This document shows, piece by piece, positions 35,605-44,055 of a stretch of 64,000 nt of DNA. Position 1 is the stretch's first letter. Each line of letters opens with the position of its first letter. The notes below the pieces were generated by a model. That model saw only the letters and a list, made by a program, of their open reading frames with translations, did not search any database and had not been told where the DNA came from. A program made the translations under genes and the position numbers. Source of the DNA: UBA1422 sp041752735 (GTDB lineage Bacteria > Bacillota > Clostridia > Peptostreptococcales > Anaerovoracaceae); the NCBI GenBank assembly GCA_041752735.1, contig JBGSVW010000026.1:12086-76085 (forward strand), read 5' to 3'.

Positions 35605-35695
35605 ACATAAATATATTGGCAAACATGCCGAAAGACATGGACGCAAAACCACAGGGTCTAATCCTACGGGAATGACAGCCGGTTGCCCAATCAAT
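35605..35695 (+). ncRNA. cyclic-di-GMP-I (GEMM) riboswitch
   Basis: The aptamer signature is complete. TTGGCAAACATGCC-GAAA-GACATGG gives P2 with its GNRA-type GAAA loop. ACGCAAAACCACAGGGTCTAA is the conserved junction and P3 start. GGGAATGACAGCCGGTTGCCC is the receptor for the tetraloop and the 3' closing strand. A terminator stands 25-30 bases downstream as the expression platform, before the Flp-like gene. Binding of c-di-GMP should set read-through; the sign (on or off) cannot be told by eye. Confidence 0.9.
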
Positions 35696-35718
35696 GATTA
35701 TAGTTTTGGTTGGAAAAC

Positions 35719-35755
35719 AAGCGGCATCTGTGGTGGTACAGAGCTGCTTTTTGTT
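35719..35755 (+). terminator. riboswitch-controlled terminator
   Basis: AGCGGCATCTGT and ACAGAGCTGCT pair around GGTGGT and are followed by TTTTTGTTT, located between the aptamer and the Flp-like start. Confidence 0.75.
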
Positions 35756-35807
35756 TACTAAGGATTTGAGAATAAATGAACTGCAGCGGATATATGAGGG
35801 TCGTATT

Positions 35808-36353
35808 ATGAAGAAATATTTTGCCAAAGAGGATGGCCAGGGGCTTGTGGAATATGGATTGATTATTAGCTTGGTTGCCATCATCTCGGTTTCATCACTC
35901 ACATTCTTTTCAGGCGGACTTACAGATAAGTTTGCGGAGTTTGGCAATGTCCTCAATACTGAAGAAGAATCTCCGTTAACGCCTTTGGGCGATGATTTCA
36001 CTGAGATTTCTATGAGTATGATCGATAAAATCATTGAAAAGTTTGAAATCAGTGGGAAGTACGGGCGTACATGGGGTGATTATGCTTTTACTGATTTAGG
36101 ACTTGATCCGGCTGATTGGAAAAACCCGATTGATCATATTTTCTATAAACCTGGTGGAGCGAATTTAAGTATCAGCCCAGAAAACGGTTATTCATTTATT
36201 GTTAACGGTATAGACGGAAGCAAAAAAGTTTTGAATGCGTCATATAATTGGAATTTGACATATAATGATGCAAACAAGAAATGGTATTATCACAAAATAG
36301 CCCCGGAGAATGAAATTGACATCAAAACATTGGTTACCGTAAAAAATGACTGA
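35808..36353 (+). CDS. Flp-type prepilin-like protein with extra C-terminal domain
   Basis: 181 aa. The N-terminus (MKKYFAKEDGQGLVEYGLII) has the Flp/type IVb prepilin signature: basic leader, Gly before the cleavage site, Glu at mature position 5 and a long hydrophobic helix. Normal Flp pilins are 50-70 aa; here about 120 more residues form a polar domain ending YHKIAPENEIDIKTLVTVKN. It may be a minor pilin or a surface adhesin. Start chosen at the ATG after GAGGG. Expression is governed by the c-di-GMP riboswitch. A terminator follows. Confidence 0.82.
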   Translation: MKKYFAKEDGQGLVEYGLIISLVAIISVSSLTFFSGGLTDKFAEFGNVLNTEEESPLTPLGDDFTEISMSMIDKIIEKFEISGKYGRTWGDYAFTDLGLDPADWKNPIDHIFYKPGGANLSISPENGYSFIVNGIDGSKKVLNASYNWNLTYNDANKKWYYHKIAPENEIDIKTLVTVKND

Positions 36354-36403
36354 TGTGATTTTGCAAATAACCCTCGATATTTCAAAGATGTCGAGGGTTT
36401 TTT
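36353..36403 (+). terminator. terminator of the Flp-like gene, overlapping an R1-like TTGCAAATAA
   Basis: CCCTCGA...TCGAGGG with six Ts (36370-36403). ATTTTGCAAATAACCC just before it resembles the R1 ends, but weakly. Confidence 0.7.
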
Positions 36404-36452
36404 ACGTCCTGACGCCAATTTGACTAAGCTTTATGTCATTTTTGTTTCTTAC

Positions 36453-36500
36453 ATGGAGCAATAATGGTACAATAATAAATGTCGTTGTGGTTGTGAGAAC
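36453..36500 (+). repeat. dispersed repeat R3, copy 2
   Basis: GGAGCAATAATGGTACAATA, then GTCGTTGTGGTTGTGAGAA. TACAAT could serve as a -10 box for the Kce-like gene. Confidence 0.65.
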
Positions 36501-36568
36501 AATAAAGATATTTAGCTAGAGTTAGCAAGAGAAATAACGAGAGTTATTGCAATATTCAAGGAGAAAAA

Positions 36569-37387
36569 ATGGAAAAGTTGATCATTACTGCTGCTATTTG
36601 TGGTGCAGAAGTAACTAAAGAAAACAACCCAGCAGTTCCATACTCGGTAGATGAAATGATTAGAGAGGCAAAATCCGCATATGATGCCGGTGCAAGTATA
36701 ATACATTTGCACGTGAGAGAGGATGACGGGACGCCAACACAAAATCGTGAACGTTTTCAAATCTGCATGGATGCGATTAGAACTGAATGCAAAGACGTTA
36801 TCATCCAACCTTCTACGGGAGGGGCTGTGGGAATGACTGATTTGGAAAGACTTGATGCATGCAAGGTAACGCCTACGCCGGAATTTGCCACATTAGATTG
36901 TGGCTCTTTAAACTTCGGACCGGATGAAGTATTTGTCAATACTCACAAGACTATTATGAATTTTGCAAAGTTTATGAATGAGAACAAAATAAAGCCAGAG
37001 CTTGAAGTGTTTGATAAGGGCATGATTGATATTGCGATGAAAATATGGGAAAAAGGCTTACTCAAGGAACCATTACACTTTAACTTTGTTCTTGGTGTTC
37101 AAATGTCAGGCACGTTAAGGGATCTGGTATTTATGACGGATAGCATTCCGGCGGGCAGCACCTGGACAGCTTCCGGGATTGGTAAATATGCGGATATTGT
37201 TGCTGTTGGGGCAATTGTAATGGGAGGTCATGTAAGGGTTGGACTTGAAGATAATATATATCTAAAAAAAGGGGTATTAGCAAAATCAAATGGTGAATTG
37301 GTCAAAAGAGTGGTCGAATTTGCGGACATCTTTAACCGGGATATTGCAACTCCAAATGAAGCAAGAAGAATACTATCACTCAGGTAA
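36569..37387 (+). CDS. beta-keto acid cleavage enzyme (Kce/BKACE family)
   Basis: A 272-aa Zn-dependent TIM-barrel enzyme of the DUF849 family. Such enzymes condense a beta-keto acid with acetyl-CoA and cleave it to acetoacetate and a new CoA ester. It is very close to Kce of lysine fermentation in length and blocks: LIITAAICGAEVTKE, ASIIHLHVREDDGTP (Zn ligands His46 and His48), IIQPSTGGAVGM, ATLDCGSLNFG, and GGHVRVGLEDNIY with the third ligand Glu. No other lysine-fermentation genes are nearby. The next gene is a methyltransferase of the MttB superfamily, so a methylated or betaine-type keto acid such as dehydrocarnitine is an alternative substrate. It starts after CAAGGAGAAAA. Confidence 0.88.
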   Translation: MEKLIITAAICGAEVTKENNPAVPYSVDEMIREAKSAYDAGASIIHLHVREDDGTPTQNRERFQICMDAIRTECKDVIIQPSTGGAVGMTDLERLDACKVTPTPEFATLDCGSLNFGPDEVFVNTHKTIMNFAKFMNENKIKPELEVFDKGMIDIAMKIWEKGLLKEPLHFNFVLGVQMSGTLRDLVFMTDSIPAGSTWTASGIGKYADIVAVGAIVMGGHVRVGLEDNIYLKKGVLAKSNGELVKRVVEFADIFNRDIATPNEARRILSLR

Positions 37388-37391
37388 ATGA

Positions 37392-37418
37392 TAGTGGAGC
37401 AATAATATTACAATAAAA
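37392..37418 (+). repeat. dispersed repeat R3, partial copy 3
   Basis: GTGGAGCAATAATATTACAA lies in the 47-base gap between the Kce-like and MttB-like genes. Confidence 0.5.
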
Positions 37419-37434
37419 ACCGGAGGAATATACA

Positions 37435-38850
37435 ATGAGACAGTTTGTCGCAGAGGCAACTATAAACGAGGCTTATGCTCAATCCCTGGAGATTTTGGAA
37501 TCTGTGGGAGTCAGATTTGCTTGCGAAGAAGTTAGACAACTATTTCAAGAACATGGTGCACAAATTGATGGAGACAAGGTGCGCATCCCTCGCCTTTTGG
37601 TGGAGGAAGCCATAGAGACCACACCCAAGCAAATTGAAGAAATGACCGACAAAAGAAGAATTGTGGCAGCAACGCCATTTAGTAGTGCACCATTTATTAT
37701 GGATGACGATACAGGTGTGTTGCATCGCTGCACCATTGAAGATGCAATTAAATTTTATCAGATTAATGAAACTTCAGCGCTTTACGAATGTGTCAATCCG
37801 GGATGCGCTGATCCACAGAACAACAACGCGCCGGATCAATTCGTGTCTCAGATTGCAATGTCACTGAAGTACTCCAACAAGTACCCGAGTATTGGATTAA
37901 GAGCAACCCGAAGCACTGCGCTTGATGGAGACGTCTACAAAAGTGCACGAAAGGCTTTCCGAATGGTACGGGAATTTTATGACATTTGGGACCATCCCGT
38001 TATGACCCAGGGTATATGTCCAGACTCGCCACTTGCCTATGACCGGGAGTGTTTGGATAATCTTTGTGCGGCTATAGATGAAAAGCAGTCAATTTCTCTT
38101 TCTCCATGTTCGGTTGGGTTTATGACCGCACCTGAAACCATCATGGGTGTTGTAATCCATGACTTTGCATTAGCCTTAGCCGGGTTGGTGTTGATTCAGT
38201 TAAAATCACCGGGTCATGAAACCTCTTTTTCCGAGTTTTCAACTATCGGACAAATTCGAACATTGCAACCCAACTATGGTAGCGTAGAAAGCGTGTATTT
38301 GCAGCTGATTTTTTATGAGCTATGCAAATCTTTGGGCCTTCCCTGCTCCATTTCAGGAGGCTATGGAGATGGAACCAAAGTGGACTATCAGGCGGGCATG
38401 GAGGCCACAATGACGGCGATGCTACCGTTTCACCTTACGGAGATCCAGGAAGTTTGGTGCTACCCCGGAATCCTGGCAGGGTTTGCCTGCGGGAGCTTTC
38501 AGAAGATTATATTAGATGAAGAAATGATGAGGGTGACGAACCGGATGCTACAAGGAGCAGTCATGACCATAGACCACAAGCTGCCGGAAACCCTTTCTGC
38601 CGGTATGATTGCCGGAAATTTTCTTGGACTCGGAAGAATGAAAACCTACCATCGGGACAATTATATGACCCAAGTGTTCAACAAATGGGGAATTGGACAG
38701 GCGGAAAATCCTGAAAAATCCGATTTGGCTTACATTTCCCAGAAGATCATAAATGAACGTATTGAATCCTATGAGTTGCCTGAGCGAACAGACACCCAGA
38801 AAAAAATCCTGCAGCCGCATTTGCCCTTACAATGTGCTTTCAGCTTGTAA
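37435..38850 (+). CDS. MttB-superfamily methyltransferase without pyrrolysine (MtgB-like)
   Basis: 471 aa, started at ATG after CGGAGGAAT. It belongs to the trimethylamine methyltransferase superfamily, but the pyrrolysine site is replaced: SGGYGDGTKVDYQAGME aligns with GGT-O-ADSKLIDAQIGHE of MttB. Non-pyrrolysine members include glycine betaine (MtgB), proline betaine (MtpB) and carnitine (MtcB) methyltransferases, which feed a corrinoid protein. Typical blocks are ICPDSPLAYDRECLDNLCAA and LSPCSVGFMTAPETIMGVV. No corrinoid gene is adjacent; MtbC1/2 or one outside the window would have to serve. The substrate is unknown; the Kce-like neighbour points to a betaine derived from a keto acid. Ends at TAA. 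Confidence 0.88.
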   Translation: MRQFVAEATINEAYAQSLEILESVGVRFACEEVRQLFQEHGAQIDGDKVRIPRLLVEEAIETTPKQIEEMTDKRRIVAATPFSSAPFIMDDDTGVLHRCTIEDAIKFYQINETSALYECVNPGCADPQNNNAPDQFVSQIAMSLKYSNKYPSIGLRATRSTALDGDVYKSARKAFRMVREFYDIWDHPVMTQGICPDSPLAYDRECLDNLCAAIDEKQSISLSPCSVGFMTAPETIMGVVIHDFALALAGLVLIQLKSPGHETSFSEFSTIGQIRTLQPNYGSVESVYLQLIFYELCKSLGLPCSISGGYGDGTKVDYQAGMEATMTAMLPFHLTEIQEVWCYPGILAGFACGSFQKIILDEEMMRVTNRMLQGAVMTIDHKLPETLSAGMIAGNFLGLGRMKTYHRDNYMTQVFNKWGIGQAENPEKSDLAYISQKIINERIESYELPERTDTQKKILQPHLPLQCAFSL

Positions 38851-38890
38851 GAAAGAATTCTTCAGGAAAACGGATGTTTCTAACATCATC

Positions 38891-38938
38891 TGATAGTAGC
38901 ACAATCATGACAATCGTGGTGGTTGCGAGAAAGTTCAC
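38891..38938 (+). repeat. dispersed repeat R3, diverged copy 4
   Basis: TAGTAGCACAATCATGACAA, then TCGTGGTGGTTGCGAGAAAG. It precedes the V-ATPase promoter. Confidence 0.55.
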
Positions 38939-38969
38939 AATTATATTTCAGCAGAACCAATATTTTTGC

Positions 38970-38997
38970 TTGTGATTATTCCCAGTCATGATAAAAT
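38970..38997 (+). promoter_or_regulatory. probable promoter of the V-ATPase operon
   Basis: TTGTGA and TAAAAT with 16 bases between, about 80 bases before the first gene. ATGATAAAATGATATTAAT around it is AT-rich. Confidence 0.5.
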
Positions 38998-39079
38998 GAT
39001 ATTAATTTCGCGACACGATTGCAAAAATGAGAATTTTGCCTGTGCAGCTTTTTTGAAGTATGATTGGAAGGTTGATATT

Positions 39080-39394
39080 ATGTCTTTAGAAGCCATCAAA
39101 AAAATTACTGACATAGAGCAGTCCTATATGAATAAGAAACAAGAGGCACAGACGGCTGCTCATAAATTGGTAAGCAATGCAGAACAGGACGGAAAAAACC
39201 AATTGGAAAGAGCAAGGCTGCAAGCCGAAGCAGAAGCTCGAGTGCTCCTCGATGAGGCAGAAGCAGAGGCAGAGGTCCGCGCCAGAGCAATGATCAAAGA
39301 GTCGGAAGCGCAGTGTGAGAAACTCAGAAGCGAAGCAGAGCAACGCCTAAAAATGGTGGCAGATATCATTGTGGAAAGGATTGTAAGTGGCTGA
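39080..39394 (+). CDS. ntpF: V-type ATPase peripheral stalk subunit G/H
   Basis: 104 aa, almost entirely a charged coiled coil (QEAQTAAHKLVSNAEQDGKN, then long EAEAEAR/AEAEAEVRARA stretches). It forms the outer stalk with subunit E. I use ATG 39080 because the frame upstream runs through the promoter. Its TGA overlaps the ATG of the next gene (TGATGG), indicating translational coupling. Confidence 0.85.
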   Translation: MSLEAIKKITDIEQSYMNKKQEAQTAAHKLVSNAEQDGKNQLERARLQAEAEARVLLDEAEAEAEVRARAMIKESEAQCEKLRSEAEQRLKMVADIIVERIVSG

Positions 39395-41340
39395 TGGCTA
39401 TCGTAAAAATGCAACGCATTGACATGCTGGCGCTTTCAGAAGACAAAGAGAAGCTACTCCATATTCTGCAACGGGCGGGCTGCGTTGAGCTAACCGAGCT
39501 GGATGCGGAGATGGCAGACCCAGAGTGGACATCTTTGATCCAAAAGGAAAAGACCACCGTCGCAAGCGCAAAATCAAAAATTACAAGTGTTGATGCAGCA
39601 CTGGATGCAATCAAGAAATATGCTACTAAAAAAGCTAGCCTATTTATCTTGCGCAGAGAAATTCCAGAAGAAGATTTCCTGGACCCAGTGTACCGGGAAT
39701 CTGTGATGGAGATTGCCTTAAAAATCAATGACTGTACGCGTCGGATTAGCCAGGCAAACTCTCTAAAAAATCGTTTGGGTAGCCAGAAATTAGGTTTGAT
39801 TCCATGGCAGGGTCTTGGTGTTGATCTCAGTCTCAAGGAAACGGAGTTTGCCCGAATCGTATTTGGCGTATGTCCTGCCGCGACCAATCTGGATGACCTT
39901 TACCAATGCCTTGAGGAAAACCAACTGGCGGCCGAGTTTTTCCATGCATCATCTGATCGAGAACAACATTACTTGCTTCTTGTTTGTTCCAAGGAGGAAG
40001 CAGATGCAACTATGGAAGCTCTTCGCCCATTTTTCTTCAATCAAGCATCCCTCAAAGATGTCGATGGCATCGCCGAAGACAATATCAAAGCACTAGATGA
40101 AAACATTACGGAATTGGACAAAAAAATCGAAGCGCTGGAAAAAGAGATTGCATCGTATGTAGAAGCCCAAAAAGACCTACAAGTGTGTGCAGACCAAATG
40201 GTTCAGGAGCTTGCCAAAGAGGAGTCTCAAAGCCGGATGGCAACAACCGGGACCTTAATGTATCTCAGAGGATGGATTCCTGCTGTTGAGACGAAGCGGC
40301 TGGAGGCAGCCTTTTCTGATTTCGATTGCGCAATTTCGATTACAGAACCGTCCGGGAATGAAACACCTCCGACTAAATTATCCAATGGGAAGATTGTCAG
40401 CTCCATGAATATGGTTACTGAAATGTATAGTCTCCCTCATTATACCGGTATTGATCCCAATCCCTTGATTTTTCCGTTCTTTGTCATATTTTATGGAATG
40501 ATGCTTGGAGATGTTGCCTACGGAATCATTTTGATTGTGGTTTCGCAGCTCATCATTAAAAAATACAAGCCAAAGGGTACTTTTGGCAATATTCTAAAAC
40601 TGGCGACCATCTGTGGCGTGTCCACGGCAATCTGGGGATTTTTGAGCGGAGCTCTGTTCGGAAATGCTGTAACGGTAATTGCTGAACAATTCTTTGGCGT
40701 CAAAGATTTTATCTTGTATGTCCCTCTTTTGGATCCTCTTGTGGATCCCCTTAAGATTTTATATCTGGCAATCATCATGGGTGCGGTGCAACTGATTGCA
40801 GGGATGTGCATCCAAATCTACTTGTGTTTCCGGAACGGTCGGCCATTGGATGCGCTCTACGATGTAGGGAGCTGGTGGCTATTGTTTGCGGGCATCGCAA
40901 TTTTTGTCCTGAAGGGCACACCTGTAGTAATCTATGCGGGCATTGCTGCGCTCATTCTGACACAGGGTCGGCATAAGAGCGGTTGGATATCTAAGCTTTT
41001 TGGCGGTGTGGCTAGCCTTTACAATATCACAGCATGGCTGGGGGATATCTTGTCCTACACCAGGTTGATGGCTTTGATGCTTGCAACGACCGTCATTGCC
41101 AGTGTTGTGAATATTCTTGGATCCTTGCCAGGAAACCTGATAGCTTTTGTTGTTATCTTTGTATTTGGGCATATCTTTAACATTGGCATTAATGTGATAG
41201 GAAGCTATGTACATACTGCGAGGCTTCAGTATCTTGAGTATTTTAGCAAATTCTATAAATCCGGTGGACGGCCGTTCAGACCGTTACAATACAACACAAA
41301 ATATGTTGATATCATCAAGAAAGGGGATCCGAAAATTTGA
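39394..41340 (+). CDS. ntpI: V-type ATPase membrane subunit I (a)
   Basis: 648 aa. The N-terminal half is cytoplasmic with a coiled coil near 235-275. The C-terminal half has about seven or eight membrane helices from about residue 355 (NPLIFPFFVIFYGMMLGDVA) to the end. The conserved arginine region is in TAWLGDILSYTRLMALMLAT, where the Arg of the ion path is visible. It carries ions past the rotor ring. It overlaps the genes on both sides by a few bases. Confidence 0.93.
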   Translation: MAIVKMQRIDMLALSEDKEKLLHILQRAGCVELTELDAEMADPEWTSLIQKEKTTVASAKSKITSVDAALDAIKKYATKKASLFILRREIPEEDFLDPVYRESVMEIALKINDCTRRISQANSLKNRLGSQKLGLIPWQGLGVDLSLKETEFARIVFGVCPAATNLDDLYQCLEENQLAAEFFHASSDREQHYLLLVCSKEEADATMEALRPFFFNQASLKDVDGIAEDNIKALDENITELDKKIEALEKEIASYVEAQKDLQVCADQMVQELAKEESQSRMATTGTLMYLRGWIPAVETKRLEAAFSDFDCAISITEPSGNETPPTKLSNGKIVSSMNMVTEMYSLPHYTGIDPNPLIFPFFVIFYGMMLGDVAYGIILIVVSQLIIKKYKPKGTFGNILKLATICGVSTAIWGFLSGALFGNAVTVIAEQFFGVKDFILYVPLLDPLVDPLKILYLAIIMGAVQLIAGMCIQIYLCFRNGRPLDALYDVGSWWLLFAGIAIFVLKGTPVVIYAGIAALILTQGRHKSGWISKLFGGVASLYNITAWLGDILSYTRLMALMLATTVIASVVNILGSLPGNLIAFVVIFVFGHIFNIGINVIGSYVHTARLQYLEYFSKFYKSGGRPFRPLQYNTKYVDIIKKGDPKI

Positions 41341-41816
41341 ATTGGGTAGAGTATGCAGGGACTGCGATAGCATTTCTTGGAGCAGCATTGGCGGTAGGAT
41401 TGCCTTGTTCCGGTTCTGCCAAAGGTGTGGGCACGGTTGGAAGAGCCGGAGCTGGAGTGCTTTCGGTTGACCCGGGAAAATTCTCTAGGGTTTTAATTCT
41501 TCAAATTCTTCCTGGAACCCAAGGACTCTATGGTCTGGTTGTCTGGTTTTTGGCACTGATGAAGCTGGGGTTTTTTGACTTTGAATTGATAAACCTCACG
41601 CTAAGGGAAGGGTTTTCATTTTTTGGTGCCTGTATGCCGGTCGCCATCGGCGGGTTTGTTTTCGGTATCATACAAGGTAGATTAGGGGCTGGTGGGCTTT
41701 CACTGATGACCAAACGGCCCAATGAATTGTCAAAAAGCATTATTCTAGCCATCATGGTGGAGTTCTATGCAATTCTGGCATTGCTGGCTACATTTCTCAT
41801 GCTTAACAGTTTCTAA
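41337..41816 (+). CDS. ntpK: V-type ATPase proteolipid subunit K (first copy)
   Basis: 159 aa with four membrane helices (two fused hairpins). It starts at a TTG that overlaps the TGA of ntpI and follows AAAGGGGA; this N-terminus (NWVEYAGTAIA) lines up with the second copy. The Na+ ligand residues of Enterococcus hirae NtpK are all present: Leu, Thr, Gln and Tyr in LQILPGTQGLYG, Gln in GIIQGRLGAGG, and the ion-carrying Glu in IMVEFYAIL. This favours Na+ rather than H+ transport. Confidence 0.93.
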   Translation: MNWVEYAGTAIAFLGAALAVGLPCSGSAKGVGTVGRAGAGVLSVDPGKFSRVLILQILPGTQGLYGLVVWFLALMKLGFFDFELINLTLREGFSFFGACMPVAIGGFVFGIIQGRLGAGGLSLMTKRPNELSKSIILAIMVEFYAILALLATFLMLNSF

Positions 41817-41823
41817 AAAAGCG

Positions 41824-41850
41824 GGCCGGTATCAGATTTTACTGACCAGC
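41824..41850 (+). other. hairpin between the two proteolipid genes
   Basis: GGCCGGTATCAG and CTGACCAGCC form an imperfect stem without a full T-run. It may stabilise or process the mRNA so that proteolipid is made in excess. Confidence 0.45.
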
Positions 41851-41896
41851 CGTAAGTTAACAATATATGTTGTTTATTTTTAAGGAGGCATTAAAG

Positions 41897-42376
41897 ATGG
41901 AATGGATTGGTTTTGGCGGTACAGCAATTGCCCTGCTTGGGGCATCGCTAGCTGTGGCTCTGTGTTGCGCAGGATCGGCGATTGGTGTAGGAAGCGTCGG
42001 CGAAATCGGCGCAGGGGTTCTGACAGAAGATCCGGGCAAGTTTTCCCAAATTTTGATTTTACAAATTTTGCCGGGCACCCAGGGGTTATATGGACTTGTC
42101 ACATGGTTTTTTGCATTGATGAAACTGGGCTTCTTCGCTGGCGAACTACGAGCTTTGGAAATACAGGTGGGCATCATGTTCTTTGCCGCATGTGTGCCAA
42201 TGGCAATAGGGGGGCTGATGTCTGCTATTGCTCAAGGCAAATGCGCAGCGGCAGGCGCAGCGATGTGTTCCAAGCGCCCCGAGGAGTTGTCCAAAGGAAT
42301 TATTTTAGCAATTATGGTGGAGTTTTATGCAATCCTGTGTCTGCTGGCATCCTTCCTTATGCTGAACAGTCTATAG
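41897..42376 (+). CDS. ntpK: V-type ATPase proteolipid subunit K (second copy)
   Basis: 159 aa, the same length as the first copy, with strong AAGGAGG nine bases before its ATG. The ligand residues are again kept (LQILPGTQGLYG, AIAQGKCAAAG, IMVEFYAIL). The N-terminal helix is cysteine-rich (ALCCAGSAIGVG) and the sequence differs at many positions, so the two genes are old duplicates. A mixed rotor ring is possible. Confidence 0.93.
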   Translation: MEWIGFGGTAIALLGASLAVALCCAGSAIGVGSVGEIGAGVLTEDPGKFSQILILQILPGTQGLYGLVTWFFALMKLGFFAGELRALEIQVGIMFFAACVPMAIGGLMSAIAQGKCAAAGAAMCSKRPEELSKGIILAIMVEFYAILCLLASFLMLNSL

Positions 42377-42431
42377 CAGGTGCGTTGGGTTTACGGAACG
42401 ATGCCGCAGCAATGCACATCGAAAGGACGGC

Positions 42432-43031
42432 ATGGATTACATGAATGGAATAGATAAAATAACTGTACGAATTATTCAAAATATTGAGCAAGAGATTTCT
42501 GAAATTAACAAAGAGGCACAAGCCAAAGTGGACGAAATCAGTGCATCCTATGCAGAAGAAACCAGCAAGGAATGGGCGGAACGCCGCAACCGAGGCATGA
42601 TGGCCGCTGAGGAGCGGCTAGCGAGACTTGCCGGAGTAGCTATGCTGGAAACCAAGAAGCTCAAGCTCTCAATGAAACAGGAGATGGTCAACCGTGCATT
42701 TGACATGGCATTAGAGCAACTGCGGAACCTGCCAGAGCGGGAGTATGTGAACCTGCTTGCCAGCATTGCAGCGAAAGCTTCCAAGACCGGAACCGAAGAA
42801 ATCCTTTTAGCTGAAGAGGATCGGTTTCGCGTCGGGGATGAGATTATCCGACAGACCAACCTTTTGGTTCCTGGAGGAGGGAAGTTGTCTCTTGCGGCGG
42901 ACGGGCTTAAAAACCAGAGCGGACTGATCCTCCGAGAGGGGGATATCGAAATCAACTGCACCTTTGAAAGTCTAATCCGCGGTGCAAAGAGTGAGATGGC
43001 CACTGAGTTGGCCGGGATTCTTTTTCAATGA
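42432..43031 (+). CDS. ntpE: V-type ATPase peripheral stalk subunit E
   Basis: 199 aa. A long N-terminal helix (about 1-100, KEAQAKVDEISASYAEE) is followed by a globular C-terminal domain (LVPGGGKLSLAADGLKNQSG, LILREGDIEINCTFE). It pairs with subunit G/H. Start after GAAAGGACGGC; ends TGA, 25 bases before ntpC. Confidence 0.88.
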   Translation: MDYMNGIDKITVRIIQNIEQEISEINKEAQAKVDEISASYAEETSKEWAERRNRGMMAAEERLARLAGVAMLETKKLKLSMKQEMVNRAFDMALEQLRNLPEREYVNLLASIAAKASKTGTEEILLAEEDRFRVGDEIIRQTNLLVPGGGKLSLAADGLKNQSGLILREGDIEINCTFESLIRGAKSEMATELAGILFQ

Positions 43032-43056
43032 ACAGCCTGCGCAAAGGAGATACAAA

Positions 43057-44055
43057 ATGGGAAAAATAGATAAAACTGAGTATCTATTTCTGACAACCCG
43101 GGTGCGTTCTCTTGAAAACAATATGATTAACCGTGAGCGCATGGAGATGATTCTGGAATCCGGCAATACAGAAGAGGCGACCCGTATTTTACAGGACAGT
43201 GGATATGGGGAGATCTCATCAATATCAATGGATCGCCTAGAGCAGAGTCTTGCAGCCGAACGAAGTAGGACGTTCTTAGAGATCGCATCGTTTATACCAG
43301 ACCCTCGGATTTTGGATGTTTTTAGGATTAAATATGATTATCACAATGTCAAGGTTTTACTGAAATCCATGGTTCAAGGCATAGATGGCACAGATTTGCT
43401 GATGGATTCGGGGAAGATCCCTTTCTTGATGATTCAAAAGGCGATTCTTCAGAATGAATTGACTAGTATCCCCACAAAGCTCAAGCAAGCAGTTGTTGAA
43501 GCACGGGAGGTCTTGTCGGCCACAAAAGACCCACAACTAGCGGATACCTTATTGGATCGGTACTATTATGAAGACATGTTCGATATAGCCAGTAAAGCAA
43601 AAAGCCCATTTTTGGTGAGTTATGTGCGTATTTCCATCGATGCTGCCAATTTGCGGTCTCTGGTTCGGACTTCACGAATGGGAAAAGCTCTGGATTTTCT
43701 TCGTTCAAAACTTATTTCCGGGGGAAATATCAGCATTGAGAGGATTCTAGATGTTTCGGCTGGAGGCGCTTCTCTAGACGATTTTTACAGCACCTCTTTG
43801 CTCAAGGAGGCCGCCGCGGCAGGATCTCAAGCATTGCAACATGGTGAACTGACACTCTTTGAAAAGCTGTGTGATGATGCGGTCAGCCAATACTTGTCTA
43901 CGGCGCGATATGTTCCTTTTGGAGAGCAAGCGGTGATATCCTATCTGGCTTCCAAGGAAACAGAGTTTACCGCAGTGCGTATTATCATGTCTGGACTGAT
44001 GGCTGGACTCGAAAAAGAGATTATCAAGGAAAGGTTACGTGAAATCTATGTATAA
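43057..44055 (+). CDS. ntpC: V-type ATPase central stalk socket subunit C (d)
   Basis: 332 aa from ATG 43057 after GCAAAGGAG. Typical subunit C blocks are EYLFLTTRVRSLEN, IKYDYHNVKVLLKSM and YYYEDMF, with YLASKETEFTAVRIIMSGL near the end. It joins the rotor ring to subunits D and F. Its last bases overlap the next gene. Confidence 0.9.
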   Translation: MGKIDKTEYLFLTTRVRSLENNMINRERMEMILESGNTEEATRILQDSGYGEISSISMDRLEQSLAAERSRTFLEIASFIPDPRILDVFRIKYDYHNVKVLLKSMVQGIDGTDLLMDSGKIPFLMIQKAILQNELTSIPTKLKQAVVEAREVLSATKDPQLADTLLDRYYYEDMFDIASKAKSPFLVSYVRISIDAANLRSLVRTSRMGKALDFLRSKLISGGNISIERILDVSAGGASLDDFYSTSLLKEAAAAGSQALQHGELTLFEKLCDDAVSQYLSTARYVPFGEQAVISYLASKETEFTAVRIIMSGLMAGLEKEIIKERLREIYV

